Shown: positions 13,501 to 26,575, counted from the first letter of the stretch. The stretch: 64,000 bases of DNA from Pomacea canaliculata (GCF_003073045.1 NC_037590.1:29662449-29726448); one strand, 5' to 3'. Made by a program: numbers and translations. The notes: generated by a model not told the origin, from the sequence alone.

Positions 13501-16500
13501 TAATGTTATGCAGAAAAAAATAAACATTTCTATAAAGTTAAAAGATAACTGTAAAAGTTATAAGCTCCAAGGAAATTATTTAATTGACTATGAATGGTAG
13601 CTTGTATGCTTTTCAAGCTTTCAAGACAAAAATGACAACTTTATTTAATTCAGAATATTTCTTCCATACACCTAGAAATATCCTCCACATCTTCATGTAC
13701 AGAAGTGATAGTGTCCATTGAAAATATAAGATAGGAGTTTTTTAACCACAAATCTTTGGTAGATTTAAAAGTAGGGAGGTAAAAGGTGGATTTCCTGTTG
13801 CTGTGGTCTTGTGTAACTATCACCAGTCATACAAATAATCCCAAGAACTGTGAATGTTGTGCTGCCTGCTCTCATCTGTCTGTGTCTTGGTGTCAGAATG
13901 CTGCACTTTGCATGGCTGTCTACCAACCCTGTATGGTTGGCTTCTCTCCTTTCTCGCAGGAACCGAATCTCCAGGAGCTGTGCGAAAGATCATGGCGCTG
14001 ACTGACAAAGTGCGCCCTCATAATCCTAAAATTCCTGTGCCCCCTGTCACAAGCCCTGGGCAAGGTAGGCGTGGCCCTTCTTCACCACGCCATACCTCGC
14101 TGATGCCTCAGGGCTTAGGGCACACTACAGGGCAAGGGCGGATGATGCCTGTCAGGCTCACGCACGAGAGCTCGTCTGTTGTCAGTCTCAGTAACATGCC
14201 TTTACGCAAACCTCTTCGCACTGGTAAGACTTTTTCTTATTGCCGTCATCTGCTGTCTTTGTGGCTGGCTCGCCTGTGTGTAATAATGTGTGCTTTGTTG
14301 TATGCATTTTCCTTACTTGGATTGTACATAGCTTAAATGTGTTGAGCAATGACTTGCTGCATGTATGTATGTTGCCACTTGCCAATGCCATCTGTGTCTC
14401 ACCACTTAATACTGCTGAGGCTCAAAGAATTGCACATCTGACTACATTTGCTTGTTGACATGATTTAAAATACAGTTAATAATAATAGTAATCATAATGC
14501 AGTAAATTTATTTAAGTCATCTTGGTATATTCACTTCTTTTACCTCTGTATATTAAAATCTTTGATAGAATATGATGGCAAAGAATAATAAATAAAGGAT
14601 TTAAAAATTTTGCAAACATGTCATTAAACTTAGACATTACTTGCCTTTTTTTAAATCAGAGAGTTACAGGAAGCTGCATGTTTATCATTGTCATTTCTGT
14701 GGCACTACAGTGGTCCTTCTGTTTGGTATCACCAGTGAATTTGTAGGGAAAAGGGGTCATTTCTTTTGCACAGAGTGAAGAGAAATTGCATATTTTTATA
14801 ACTGTAAAATATATGTGAAGATATTTTTCATCAAGAAATTTTAACAATAGTAATCTGTTTGGTGTTGACCAAATGCAGCTTTGACAGTAAGAAAAAGAGA
14901 TTACTATGCACATTGAGCTGCTAATTAGGTGTTGCACTGCTACTAGCCTCTGTGCTTTTACTGGGGAAAGTGGAAGATTATTATTCAGCTTTCAGTTGAT
15001 ATTGTCAGTTTTTTATGCAGAAATATTATTCAAGTAAGAAAGAAATTTAGGATGTTCAGCAACTGAAAACATGTTCAGTCAGTCGCTGATCCCTTTTGTT
15101 GCATGTTAACTTTGGCAAGTTATTTGTGTAATGCTAAAAAGAAAAACAAACTTGCAAGCGCTTCATAAGATCAGCTGCAGTGCAATGAATGGTATAATTG
15201 TGTTCAGTCGTAAGCACAGTCAGAATAATCAATTGCTGAGACTCGCTTTTTGTGTTAGTGTGGGAGAGAAGGGTGTAAATAGGAAAGAAAATTAAAACAC
15301 ATTTAAAGAACATTGTTGTTTAATTAGGTTCAGCTGCAGTTTTACTGTTTGCAGCACTGTTAGTGAAAACATCGGCTGGTTAGAGTATGTTCACCACCTT
15401 CCACTATATCCTCATTAGAGGCCACTGCTGCGTTGCCTCTGATTCTGATGCCTAGCCATCTGTAGGCTTGGCTGCTTTTTAGATCTCTCCTCAATGCCTT
15501 TTTTTTTTTTGAAGAATGATTGATTGTATATGATTATTTTTTTGTTATTTTAAAAAAATGTATTGCAAGGATCTGCTTCAAAGATTTAAGTCCATTTTGA
15601 TCTTGGAAAAACCATGTTGAAATTCTGAATATGCTGCAGAAAATAAATATGCAAAACTTCTGCTCTGTGGTGTTAATTCACCCATCATTTGTGATAATGG
15701 TGAAAACTCTAGACAAAAGAAAGAGTAGACTGAGATACAAGTATTTCTAGAGTGTATGTATTCTTCCATGTGCTCAACAAATGAGATTCTTTTGCAGACA
15801 AAGTCTCCGACCTGTACCTACCACTTGTTTATGGTAATCCTTGATTTATTTTAGTAAAACTTTACTAGGGACAGATTTCATTCGGTATAAGGTGGATGGC
15901 AATATTTGCCATTTTTAGATCCTGCCAGTAGAGCCAGATTTGAAAAAAAAAAAAGTCTGGGTGGACAGTGCTTTTAACACATCATCTTTCGTGCTTTTTG
16001 TGAAGATTCTACAAGCTAAATGTTTCCAAGCAAGCTTTGTCATCTGTTGTAACTTGTGCAGATGGAAGTGTCAGTGGGGGAGGGGGAAAGAAGTAGCTGG
16101 TAAACTGTTTGATCTGATGTTTTTCCCTGACATGATTGGTTGTGTAACCAGATGTTATTTTAACCTTATTGGTGTAACCAAGTGCTATCTGACAAGCATT
16201 TGCTCTAACATATTGTTATGCTCTTCAAAGGCAGCTTTTTTTTAACTTTGTGAGCTCTTTGATGTTTCAGTGTACTGATGAATTTCAGTGTATAGATAAG
16301 ACCATGTTTAAAAAATGATAACAGCAAATTGTGAAACTGCCTTTTATATTTTACTTCTGGTTTATTAGCATGCATATGTGTGAGAGAGAGACTTGCCATA
16401 AATGTTGAATTTTGCACGTATGCATTCATTCTGTCGCTCTCTTACACACACACACAAGTATGCAAAGAGATTTTAAGTTTTTAGTAGATGCCTTAGATAC

Positions 16501-19500
16501 CTGTTGCAGCACTACTAGCTGATGTGAGTAACAGATTAGTTTCATTATTTTTTTCCTTAGATTTTGATTATCTCCCATTCCCTTATCCTGATGTGATGCA
16601 TGTTTTCATAGGATCGCTGGGGTCCATGGAGGTGTGCATGGACAATGACTCAGGCTGTGCTGGAATGGGGTCAACATTAACTCTCAAGTCAGGGGCCAGT
16701 TACTCGCCTGCAGTAGATCATCAAGTGCCATTCCCCTATCACCATCCAGGTAATGAAAGTATGCAGCTCTGATAATCTGTATCCCAACAACTCAACAAAC
16801 CAACAAGAACACAAAATTGTAATAACATTCCTTTTTTCCCCACTTGTATAAGAGTCATGTTGAAAAATTGTAGGTGATAGGAAGTAGTTTCTATTTACTG
16901 CTGGGAAAAATAACAGCTGGACTTCTCTTAGGTGTTCCAGTGTCTCAACACCGCCCTCCTCTACCAACGTACAGCGTGGCTATGAACAACACTCCTCGGG
17001 CGCCAATAGCAGGTGGTACGAATTTTCACTTCTCATTATCTTTAAAATTTCTCAATTTTTAAAAATTTGTCACCAGTGTTACAGTTGAGAATACAGTGGA
17101 ACATCAATTATCCAGTTTAATGACTGGCGCCTGTCAATGGGATAATCGAAATAATTCTAAAAATTTGCAAATGCTAGAATAGGGGCTATACAGTAAAATT
17201 CTTACCTTTCTTGTGTTGTTAATGAAGTTTTCTTTGAAAAAAAAAAATACAGGAGGCTGTGCTTTGTGTTCTTGTAGCACTTCAATTTTATTGACGCGCA
17301 GAGTTTCAAAGTTTTAAGATGTCACTAAAATTTGAATCCACTTTTTGCTCAAGTCTAGCAGTGATTCTGCACATTTTAGCACTTCTGCAAGAGAAATTTT
17401 CTTTCCTGAATGTTTGTCTTCAACTGTGTCGTCATCACTTTCTTCTGGCAATCCTGCACTTGACTTCGCTCGGGTGGTCTTGTGATGTCTATCAGTATTT
17501 TTTTTTTTTAAAAGATCCCGGATAACCAAATGCTCGGTTAATTGAAGACCGGATAATAGAAGTTCCACTGTATGTGACAAACAAAATATTCATTCTGAAA
17601 GACCGAAAATTGTCTCAGCATCACAAGCATTCATATGTAATTATTATTTATTTGTGTGTCTCTGTGTTTGTATGCTGTCTAGTTGTATGGAAGCTTAAAA
17701 GGGTTAGGTATAAACCTTCGCTGGTTTGCACAAGGGTGTTACATACACATAGTGAGTATCAGGCTGGTTCATGTTAATGATTTGGGGGCACTTGAATGCA
17801 TGAACAGGTAGGTTTGATGGCAACATAGCCCTTTTCACTTCTCTCCATTTGCACTTTTTTTTCTTTTCTGTGTGCATGTTAACATGTTTGTGTCTGTGTA
17901 CAGATGCATCATCCATGCTCTTTGCATTTCTGATATTTGTTGTATGTTTATTGCTTGTTCATTGTACTGCACTACCTCAAGGCATGCCTGTTGTGGTAAC
18001 TTTGGTATTTACAGTGTCAGGTCTCACTCCACCACAAACATTCCCACATGCTGCACTTAAATGCAACCTACACTGATACCATTCTCATCAGCCTCTCAGA
18101 TCATTTAAAATCATTGACTTTTAAACCAAATAAAAACAAAAATTTTGTTTAAATCCTTATGAGTCACTTTAGTTGCTCTTAAGAACTATGATTTGCAAAG
18201 TAGTTTATGTTGTGCATACAAACTTCTATAATCTCGAAGTTTGCCTGATGATGTGTAGACAGGAGTACTCAAGTATTTCTTAGATGTACTTAATCAGGCA
18301 AACCAATTTTGTCTAACCAAAACTGCCTGGACAGTAGCAATCATGCATAAAAAGCATATCCTATGGCATGGTACTTAAGATTCTTTGGAATCAAGTGCAC
18401 TGTTTCAAACTTTTCATGAAATAACGCTTTCTAAATGAAATGAAAATGAAATAAATGTGTCAAGAGAGGTGTAAAAAATGGGAGACAATTACCATGGAAA
18501 GCTACTTTCTTGCATGGTTGCTGCATGTCACTTGGCGTTGTAAGGTCACCACTAGAGTAAGAGGGTGGTTTGTGTGTAATGTGTGTAGCCACTACTCACT
18601 CCTCCTTTCCGGGGTATCCCCACATCCGACGGCCCCCATTACCTGACTACCAAGCTGCAGCTCAAATGGCTCAGCTGCACAGGCACAAAATGGAGCGCAC
18701 ACACTCGCACAACGGGGCGTACATGCAGGGGCAACAGGACTATGACATACCTTGTGGCCAGGGTAGGTTCTGTTCATCAATAGGCATCCTAAAACACCAG
18801 TAATTATGAGCATTCAATGTCAAGATCAATCATCAGTAGAAGACAAAATAAGTGACAACTTACAATCTTAAATCTCCGTACCCCTCAAGAGATGAATGAA
18901 TATAATGTCTAATGACTTATGTACATTGCTGCAAATAGCTTTTGTGTTTGTCTAGTAAATAAGGCCAGAGTGTAAGGTTCAGTTCATTGAAAACTGAAGT
19001 CATGACTTGGCATACAGATTGTTTACTGCTATTGCTGCTCATCATCATATCGCAAAATTACTATATGTAGACTTGATAGTTTATGGCATAGCATCATGCT
19101 GCTGGTATATTCTATACGTTTGCTTTGTTATGTAAGTAAGATTGTTAGAGGAGTGTCTTCAATGCTTGTACAGAAGATGGGCCAGGTACCTTGCATGAGA
19201 TGACCATCCACTTAGGGTGCTTCAAGACTAATATCTTGTATGTATTGTGGCTTGCTGAATGAAACGCATGACATAGTTGTCTCCCTGCTTTCACTTTTGG
19301 GTTTAGTCGTCCACTCAGACTTTTCTCATTCTCAACAGTCATGACAAGTGGAGCACAAAATGACCCCAGTGGAAATCCTAGATAGGTGACCAGCATGCTG
19401 CTTGTTCTTTTCTGGCTGTTTGTTGGGGGTGGGGGTGGAGATGTGGTCTGCCTTAATGAGTGAAAATTTGTAGTGACAAAAATTCCTTGTGCAACATCTT

Positions 19501-19955
19501 TCTGTTCCCAATCTGTTGGTGATTATTTAACAAGTGCATTTTTATTTCCCACCACATAAGCCTGCAGTCAGTAATGTTGGTAGTAGTGCCTACTTTGACA
19601 AACCTGTTAGTTTTAAAGCAGTTTGTTTTGGCGCTTTCCCCAACCACTTTTTATCCCTTTTTATCTCTTTTTTTTCTTCCTTCCATCTTTCTTCAGGTCT
19701 TGCAGATTCAAAGACTAGATGGCAATTCGTTAAATCCAGCACTTTAGATGAAATTTGCATAAACTGGCCCAGAGAGCTAGTGCTAGCATAATTAATTTGA
19801 TTCAGATCATGTCATAGTGTTAATTTTTAATTGAGACTGCTTTTCCATCTTGCCAGTATTGTTTGTAGTTCCCCTCCCCCCATAATCTTATTTCTTGATG
19901 CATTCTGCTGCTTTTATTTCCAGATCCTGAGGAAGAACAAGTTTCAGCTGTGTGA
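1536..19955 (+). CDS. RAPGEF2: PDZ-GEF, Rap guanine nucleotide exchange factor 2/6 (3' part; 5' exons lie before the window)
   Basis: Exchange factor that loads GTP on Rap GTPases at the membrane and junctions. Exons: 1536-1739, 1968-2076, 2515-2755, 3220-3439, 3640-3704, 4009-4116, 9051-9285, 9696-9795, 10099-10226, 10684-10767, 11127-11272, 11565-11696, 12022-12120, 12604-12690, 13960-14223, 16612-16749, 16932-17012, 18589-18762, 19924-19955; about 880 residues visible. Domains in order: PDZ (exons 1-2, GHGIF loop, GLKRGDQ, ILEVNG), a Ser-rich linker, Ras-association (exons 4-6, RRLPDQL), RasGEF/CDC25 (exons 7-11, with [43 protein letters not shown]), then a basic and proline-rich tail ending VSAV, as I recall for vertebrate RAPGEF2. 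The cNMP-binding and REM parts must lie upstream. Splice phases agree except at exon 14, and exon 11 carries an apparent 1-nt frameshift; both are in the findings. RAPGEF2 and RAPGEF6 are vertebrate duplicates, so an invertebrate copy is orthologous to both. Confidence 0.95.
2930..2995 (-). repeat. Dispersed GCGGCCCTATG-type repeat, copy 1
   Basis: Read on the minus strand it has GTTGCAGCCCTATGTTCCCC, AAGGAGTAACAAGGA and an A-rich TAAAGTAAAAC tail, in the order seen at 45.1 kb. It lies in a PDZ-GEF intron. Confidence 0.6.
4117..9050 (+). other. Large intron between the RA and RasGEF regions
   Basis: A 4.9-kb intron between AG|GT at 4117 and an acceptor at 9050. The flanking exons join in frame (phase 2) and the protein reads continuously from RA to RasGEF, so no constitutive exon is missing. 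It holds one hAT-like element (7252-7429), poly-T runs, a G8 run near 8459, and a GC-richer open stretch around 5355-5503 of unknown meaning. Confidence 0.7.
7244..7437. mobile_element. hAT-like non-autonomous element (MITE) with 8-bp target duplication
   Basis: A 178-bp core (7252-7429) is flanked by perfect 8-bp direct repeats GCAGTAGG at 7244-7251 and 7430-7437. The ends are imperfect inverted repeats built on a CGGTTTTC-like core (left GTGGTTTTCTAGC, right end reverse-complemented CTCGGTTTTCAAAC). There is no coding capacity. The 8-bp duplication places it in the hAT superfamily; the degraded termini suggest an old insertion. Confidence 0.75.
9988..10042 (-). repeat. Dispersed GCGGCCCTATG-type repeat, copy 2
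   Basis: Read on the minus strand it has AAGCGGCCCTATGCTCCCCT followed by GGGGGCGAATAGGAACAAG and a GAA-repeat tail. The core is shared with the other three copies. It lies in the PDZ-GEF intron just before the exon at 10099. Confidence 0.6.
17092..17572 (-). mobile_element. Deleted Tigger/pogo-type DNA transposon with transposase C-terminal remnant
   Basis: A 477-bp element (17094-17570) lies in a PDZ-GEF intron between TA dinucleotides. Its ends are inverted repeats starting CAGTGGAAC and continuing into a TTATCC(A/G)G block, typical of Tigger/pogo elements of the Tc1-mariner superfamily. On the minus strand a frame at 17314-17580 keeps an acidic stretch followed by a LKCAESLLD-like motif, which resembles the C-terminal tail of Tigger transposases. 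The DDE catalytic region is absent, so this is an internally deleted copy. Family assignment rests on the TIR and tail, not on a database match. Confidence 0.8.
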
Positions 19956-22900
19956 AATTTCAAGCATGAAGATTTTGCCACTCATTGACTTAAAAGAGCC
20001 AGTATTTCTGCCACTGACTTGAAAGACACAGTCACTTCCACTTACTTGACAGTTTTGTCAGGCATCATCCTGCTGCTGGTGTTGGGGTCCTGCTACAGCA
20101 TGATGGACTGTCCTTTATGTCTTCTGTCACAGGGAAACACTATCAAAACAATGGCTTTCACCTGGCAGGAAGTGGAAAGTGGATAGTGATCAGTACCCCA
20201 GGGACAGCAGCTTGGTTTTCACAGACCCACACGAAAACACGGCCAATGAATTGAGTGCCCTGACTTCAGTAGGCTTGCACTCTACCATTTACACATGCCT
20301 AAGCGAGAGGCACAGAGGGAGAAAGGAAAACGTTACATTGTATGGGTGTGTGGATGTGCGCTTCCTCAAAGCAAGAAAGAAGATAAGTGCTCAGCATTAA
20401 GCAAATTGTCTGCTGCATTGCATGCTGCTGCTTCTGCTGCCCCTCCAGCTCTGCTGACTAGATCTGTGATGTGAACTAGATGAGCTTGGCACATGCCACG
20501 CAAAAGTAGAACCTGTGCTGACATGTAGCTCGCAACTTGACTTGCAGCAGTGAGGGAGGAATCTATGCTTGTGCTGTACGAGCATTCTTGGCTGGATTTA
20601 ATTGACAAGGGCCCTCCCCTCACCCCAACCCCTACAAAAGCAGCTGATATCCCAAAGCATTTTTAGATTGTCTCGGGATTTATTGTGAAAACTAAAGTGG
20701 TCAATCTGCATCTGCTGGACAGCCAGACCATTTTTAAACTGACCAACAAGGCTGGGGTGCAGCCCTGCACCTTTCTCACATTTCTACTGGCTGAGAAAGG
20801 CAGGTGTGGTGTCCGTGGATTGTCTGTTTTCATGATGGTGCTATGTCCTGCTTAAAAAAGTTTTGGAGCAAGAAACAAGACACAAGACAAGAAACGACGA
20901 CATGCATGAGTAGAGTTCCATGTCAACATAGTACATGTAGATAGCAGTAGGGCTCCAAGATGGTGGCTCTCCTTGGATAATCTATCTGAAGCGGGTAATT
21001 AGCAGGTTGCCTATCCTTGTGATGCACAGTGTGTGTCAGACCTATTTGAACAGATGAGTCACAGTATTTTTATGCAAGTTTTGTTTTCGTATGTGGATTT
21101 CATTTGTTATTTACCCACTTCTCCCCATTGAAGATCAAGAGTGATTAACTCACAGCATGATTGTTATTAGACATTATATTTGTTGACATAATGAAATAAG
21201 TCACCACATCAGCCACTAGTTTGTGTCTAGTGGTTATGTTCAGTTAATGCATGTCTGTGTGGGCTTTGTTTACTAAATGACAAGCTTGAATATATATATT
21301 AATAATTATATGGGCTTGAATAGGTTTTGTTGGACCAGAGCAAAGGCTTCTTAAATCACATCTTAAATGCACATTCTAAGTCAGCTAGTGTGCCATATTT
21401 ATTACCAGCTAGGTTTTAGTTTTTTTTAAAAAAAATGATAAAGTGCTTTGTTTTATCAAGGAAAATGAAAAGCACCACCAGATATCATCTTGTTTCCAGG
21501 TTTATTAGATGACTTTGATAAAAGTATAGTGACTATGGCTTGTGATGTATTGTAACACATTAGATAAAGAGCATAGGTGGCCAATTGGAGCCACAGGTTT
21601 TGTTCTTAGTGAGCAAAAGTTTAATCCCAGAAGTAGAATTTTCCTTTTTTGGCCACCCCTCCCAACCCATCCAACCACCTACCCAATATCACCATGGCTA
21701 GAACACAGTTGTTCTAGCAGGAAGTGAACCCCTCAGGCAGCTTATATTTCTACTGAGCTTGGGCTCGGTTTCCTGAACAATCTAAGTATCTTCTGGGGAA
21801 TTTGTGCAGTGAGAAGTCAGAAAAATGTAACCAAGATTTTTCTATAAACATAACACAGATTCCCACATTCTGGGATTATTTTCTTTTATCTATCTTGAAG
21901 CAATCATAGGATTGGGGTCTAATGTTTTTTTTTTACCTATTTCTCTAGTGTACTTCACAATCTCATGAATAAATTCATAAAGAGAGAGAACATTCTTTAC
22001 TTCTGCACTTCCACAGGCAGCAGAGAGGGTAGGAGCAAGCCACAGAATGTGCTAGTTGTTTAAACTGGTGGAAAGGAATTGCACTTCTGAATGGCCTTCA
22101 TTAATAATGTCTATTTCCTTAAAGTTTTTCCAAGAGTGTGTTTCTCTCTCTGTGATCACATCTGGGGCTATAGCTGCACAACACCTCTCTAGCTATAAGC
22201 ATTCCTGTTGATTCCTTGACATTGCATCCATTTGTCAGCTTATGGCTGGAGCACCTGTATGATGAAAGAATGGTCTTGCATAGAAAACAGTATTTTTTTT
22301 TTTTTTGTAAATCTGCTTTTTAAACATTTTAAGAACTTAAAGCTCTCTGCACAACTACCACATTTAATCAGAATATTATTGTTTTTCGAGACCCCATGGA
22401 TGCTTTTATCAATCACAATAATGAGAGTTTTTTAAATGGTTATTTAGGGGTTCTGCACTTCCTGTTTGCACCATGGTTGGCTGTTTCGTGAAATGCTGAT
22501 GTTTTGCCTGTTTGGTACAGCGCTCATGCTGTTATCTGTTTCATCCCTGATAATATGTGAGAAGCTATTAACAATTATCTGAGGGTTAGGACAAATAACA
22601 TGATCTTATTGAGCACAGTTCTGAGGTAGATGGTGCAGTTCCCAGAACTTGAGATTTTAGTAAAATGCTTAGTTGGTTAGGGGTCTTTGTGCACAGGATA
22701 TTACTGCAGAAAAGGTAAGAATGTGCAGCTGACATCTGGATAGAGAACAACAGACATGACAAAATATAAAAAACACCGTGGCCATTGTAGAAGTAATAAG
22801 ATTGGCTGGCAGCAGGTTTAGAGGTGGACTCTGTTCAGTTTTTGCTGAATAGAACTGCTGACAAAACAGGCTTCTATCACTAATTAAATTAGTTACAAAT

Positions 22901-25140
22901 ACACTATGAGAACTACTAATAGAAACTTAATAGGTTTAACAGGAAGTGATCAGTTCAGAGTTCATAGGCCTTCATTTTTGACAGCACCTCTTAGGTGTCA
23001 ACTAGGCGATAACCTTTGTGTAGTGAAATCTCAGTGTTCACGTGCAAGGAACTTTTAATGAAATTCTAGTCAGATAAAAGGTTTTGTCTTGTTGAAGGAA
23101 GTGTATTAGACTATAAGTTTTTTAGGTGTGCCCTGTGATTTAATTTTTGCTCTTTGATATTGTTTAGAAAAACCACTTCATCCAATATATCCTTTGTGCA
23201 TCTTCAGTTAAATAAAGAAGGGATAGTGATTTTCTATACAATCGGGAAAATGTGGTTTTCCCAGAGATAAAAATGTGATCCAGTTTTTGTAACGTTTCAG
23301 CATTATGTCCCTACAAATGTGAATGTTGTGAGTAGTATGCACTTGCATTTGTGCAAGAGCAACAACACATAACATTTATCATATATGTGGCCACTCTGTG
23401 TGGTGTAACTGTGTGTTGTTCAGGGCCTTGCTTAGACCACATTCATCAATTTATATTTTGTATGAAGCTTGTGGACACATAAGGCCTTGTATATACTCAC
23501 AGCATTAACAGGAGATGCGCCAGAACAAGTAATTTTTTTTAGCACTTTTAGTTTTGTACCCCAGACAAGTTTAATCATTATTTTGGAGAGAAAAAGGCAT
23601 TGCTTTTCTTACCTTCATAGATCAGTGTTGAGTTTGTTAAAAGTTCAAGCTGGGGATTGGGTATTCCCTTGTTTCCCTAGAACCAAGTGAGCCTACCATT
23701 CGTTCTCATTTCTGTTGCAATGACAGTGCAATGGCTAAGTGTGCTGATTGTGAGATTATATCTTTGAAAGACAGACTTTGGGAAACATTCAGATTCTGCA
23801 GATGTCCACAACATTGTTAGTAAACCTTTCTTGACTTTTTCAGTGGAGATATTGATCTAAGCAGCACATACAATGTTTTAGCAATTTTTTTTTTTTTCAA
23901 GCTGCTTATAATAGTTATCTCCACCTCTGAGAAACCCTTGGTGAACTGTGGAATGATTACGATTTTCTTAAGGCATGGAGAGGGAAGGAGGGAGCAAAAA
24001 AGCAGAGCTCTAAGCATCAGTATAATTCTGTGATAAATAAAGTTCGTAATGCCAGTCTTGGTTTGGGGGAAAATGATCGTTTAAAACATACCAGTACATG
24101 GATTGTGTTTGTGCCTTCCATAGTATTTAATAGCTGCGAGCAAGACTGGACTGAGAACGCCCTTTGCTGGCGTCTGGACCGCTGGAGATGAAGGTAGCAC
24201 CTGGCCGCAGCATTTTGTCAGTGGGTGCAGCTGCTGCCTAAGTGTTCTATGACGTTTGCAGTCTTGAAACAACTCTAAAAAATTTGTTGATTCAGTATAA
24301 TTGAAGTCTTTTTGTCTTCGGTTAGACAGTTAATGGGCTAAAGAATGGCTCTTTCAGTTTATATGACCTTTTAGAAGCCTAATTATTTTATGTTGGGATC
24401 TGCTTCGAGTGATGGTGTTTTGTTTTTTTATTTAAGATTTTTTTTTCTCGAAAGATATACTTCTGCTTTCTGTGTCAGAAAATTTAACAATCTCAAGATT
24501 TGTAATAAATCTATTGAGGTCTTGTAGATCGATACATTGCCATGTAGGATATGTACTCCAAGACAATAATAGAACATTGCAAATTATTTTTTGATTTGAG
24601 CTAAAGTGAGAGATAGCCAATAAGTTGCATTTATTTTTCACAATTTAGAATACATTCATAGTATGATAGACAAAATATGTTTCCAAAGGATGAGAAGCCT
24701 CTGGTACACAAGCTGTTCTGTGGTATTTTCATCCGTGAACTTGTTGCAGGTTTCTCCCCTTTCCGCCAAGGTGGATTAATCATTTGCTGTTAATATGCGA
24801 GCATATAATTAGGAAAATATCAGTCTGTGACCATTTCTAGACAGAGATTGTGGCTTGTTCTTACCCTAGGGCGATGTGTTCAGAGGTTCGCTCTACGTCT
24901 CCTTCGCCACCTCCAGCCTTTATCCTCCCAAGCCCATGCCTTTCCTCCTAGCTGTGAATTATTGGTCCCCAATGTTCATGCATGTAAGAACCTCATTATA
25001 CCTCCTTCATAAGTCCACGGTAGCTAAAATTCCCAGCGATCAAGCGTAACATTGTGTGCAACTCATTATGTTGCACAAGTTGTTTGAGTCTGGTTTTTTA
25101 GCCACCGCCTTCAATAAATACACTGATCTGAAGGTGAGCA
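19956..25140 (+). other. RAPGEF2: Long 3' UTR and downstream region of the PDZ-GEF gene
   Basis: After the TGA ending the VSAV exon, 5 kb follow with no recognisable gene. AATAAA signals occur at 23211-23216, 24036-24041 and 25113-25118. The last is followed by a T/G-rich stretch (25148-25180) like a cleavage downstream element, so the longest transcript probably ends near 25.13 kb. This reading is inferred; part of the interval could be intergenic. Confidence 0.5.
25113..25118 (+). terminator. Candidate distal poly(A) signal of the PDZ-GEF gene
   Basis: Canonical AATAAA followed about 30 bp later by a TTTGTTGTTGTTG-rich stretch. It lies about 80 bp before an AATAAA read on the opposite strand (25201-25206), as expected for tail-to-tail genes. 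Confidence 0.5.
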
Positions 25141-25200
25141 CGTGCCTTGTGTTTTACTTTGTTGTTGTTGCTGTTCGCTTTTGATCTGTTTTGAGGGCTA

Positions 25201-25691
25201 TTTATTTAAATATTAAATCTTTGGTGGGCGAACAGAAAATGGTTACCATAGTCCATATGGTACATGAATGCTTTACATTTTCAGACACCCTAGTGAGAAA
25301 AGGGACGAAGGGATAGGTTGACGATTGTGTTTTGCTAGATATAGCCGAGTTTAATGGAAGTCTCATACACGCGATGTCACCGATGCTGGTAATTGGTTTT
25401 AAAGCAGTAAAACTAGGCGGTGAACACAAGGTGACGTTTGTAGATAAATCGCTTGCCACGAGCCTTTGATGTCGTGTGCAGAAATCTTGGCTGTGAGGAG
25501 ATAGAACCGGGGATAGATGACTGTGACATGCTTGCATTGGGTGATCTCCGTTCACCTTGTAAATTTGTTTGTAAATGTAGACCTGATGTGAATGATTGCG
25601 AGCATTGGTGTACCTCATTGTTGTAATTAGCGCTCTGCCTCTCGGAAGAGAAGACGGAATAACACTCATTATCTGCATTTTAAATTTTATT
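25201..25691 (-). terminator. Candidate poly(A) signals of the minus-strand GPI-protein gene
   Basis: On the minus strand AATAAA occurs at 25686-25691 and again at 25201-25206 (another at 26052-26057), downstream of the TGA at 26576. Which one is used cannot be told from sequence. The interval also holds a 174-codon minus-strand frame that I regard as 3' UTR. Confidence 0.4.
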
Positions 25692-26575
25692 TTTGTACCT
25701 TGAACATTAGAAAGGTCATACAACAATTCTAAATTAATTAAACCATAGTGAACAAAATCGGATCAAGAAAGAAAAACAAACCTATGTTGGCGTGTTTTCT
25801 ACAAAATCATTCTTTTTAACATTAAACTTGAGAACTAATATGTGATACGCCCTGTCTTCAGTGGAAGAAAACATTACAATTTAAAGCTCTCATGTTTCAG
25901 CTCCAGCTTTAATAAATTAATTGTACGCACTCGGTGTGTCTGTAAACGGTGGTGCGCGAGTCTTCGCATCAAAACTGAAGGAGTGACATCTGGGATTCGC
26001 CTCACAGAAGGTGTCACATTGGTTAACTTGTTGAATCCTCAGAGCCTTATCTTTATTTTTAAAACGTTTGTCATCTGGGCGTAACGGTTTTCGGGAATGC
26101 AGAAGGAAAAGATCCGAGACTGAACTCAACAAAAATCATGGAAAAGAAAAGGTATATTTCTATGTACGTCGACTTCAAAACTGGTTTTTAAAGAGGATAA
26201 AACCAGATTCAGTCCTGAAATACAAGGACGTCAAGTACCCCACACGTCTGAACCGCTTTGAGAAATGTTCCCACATACAGATTTCAATTCTGTGAAAACA
26301 ATCACAACTGTCACTTACAGAGTTACAAGTGCACGTGAATTATGTTACAAGTGTCCCGTGGCAGAGAGGTGTGACATGTGCCCAAGTAGTCTTCTTTTTA
26401 AAAATTAAGCTAACAGCAACCCACGATTATATTAGATAAGTTGACACACAATATGAGATAAAATGTTTAGTGCCAGGAAGATGCTGTGTCATTAGCACTT
26501 CTTTCGAAGTTTTTTTCTTCTTCTTTCCTGAAGAACCATTTGATGGAGTACGGATCCTTTTCTGCCGAGCAGAAA

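Noticed and set aside
14188-14458. Overlapping short frames after the PDZ-GEF exon ending at 14223
   Set aside because: They run through a good donor site (ACTG|GTAAGA) into intron; the next exon joins in phase without them.
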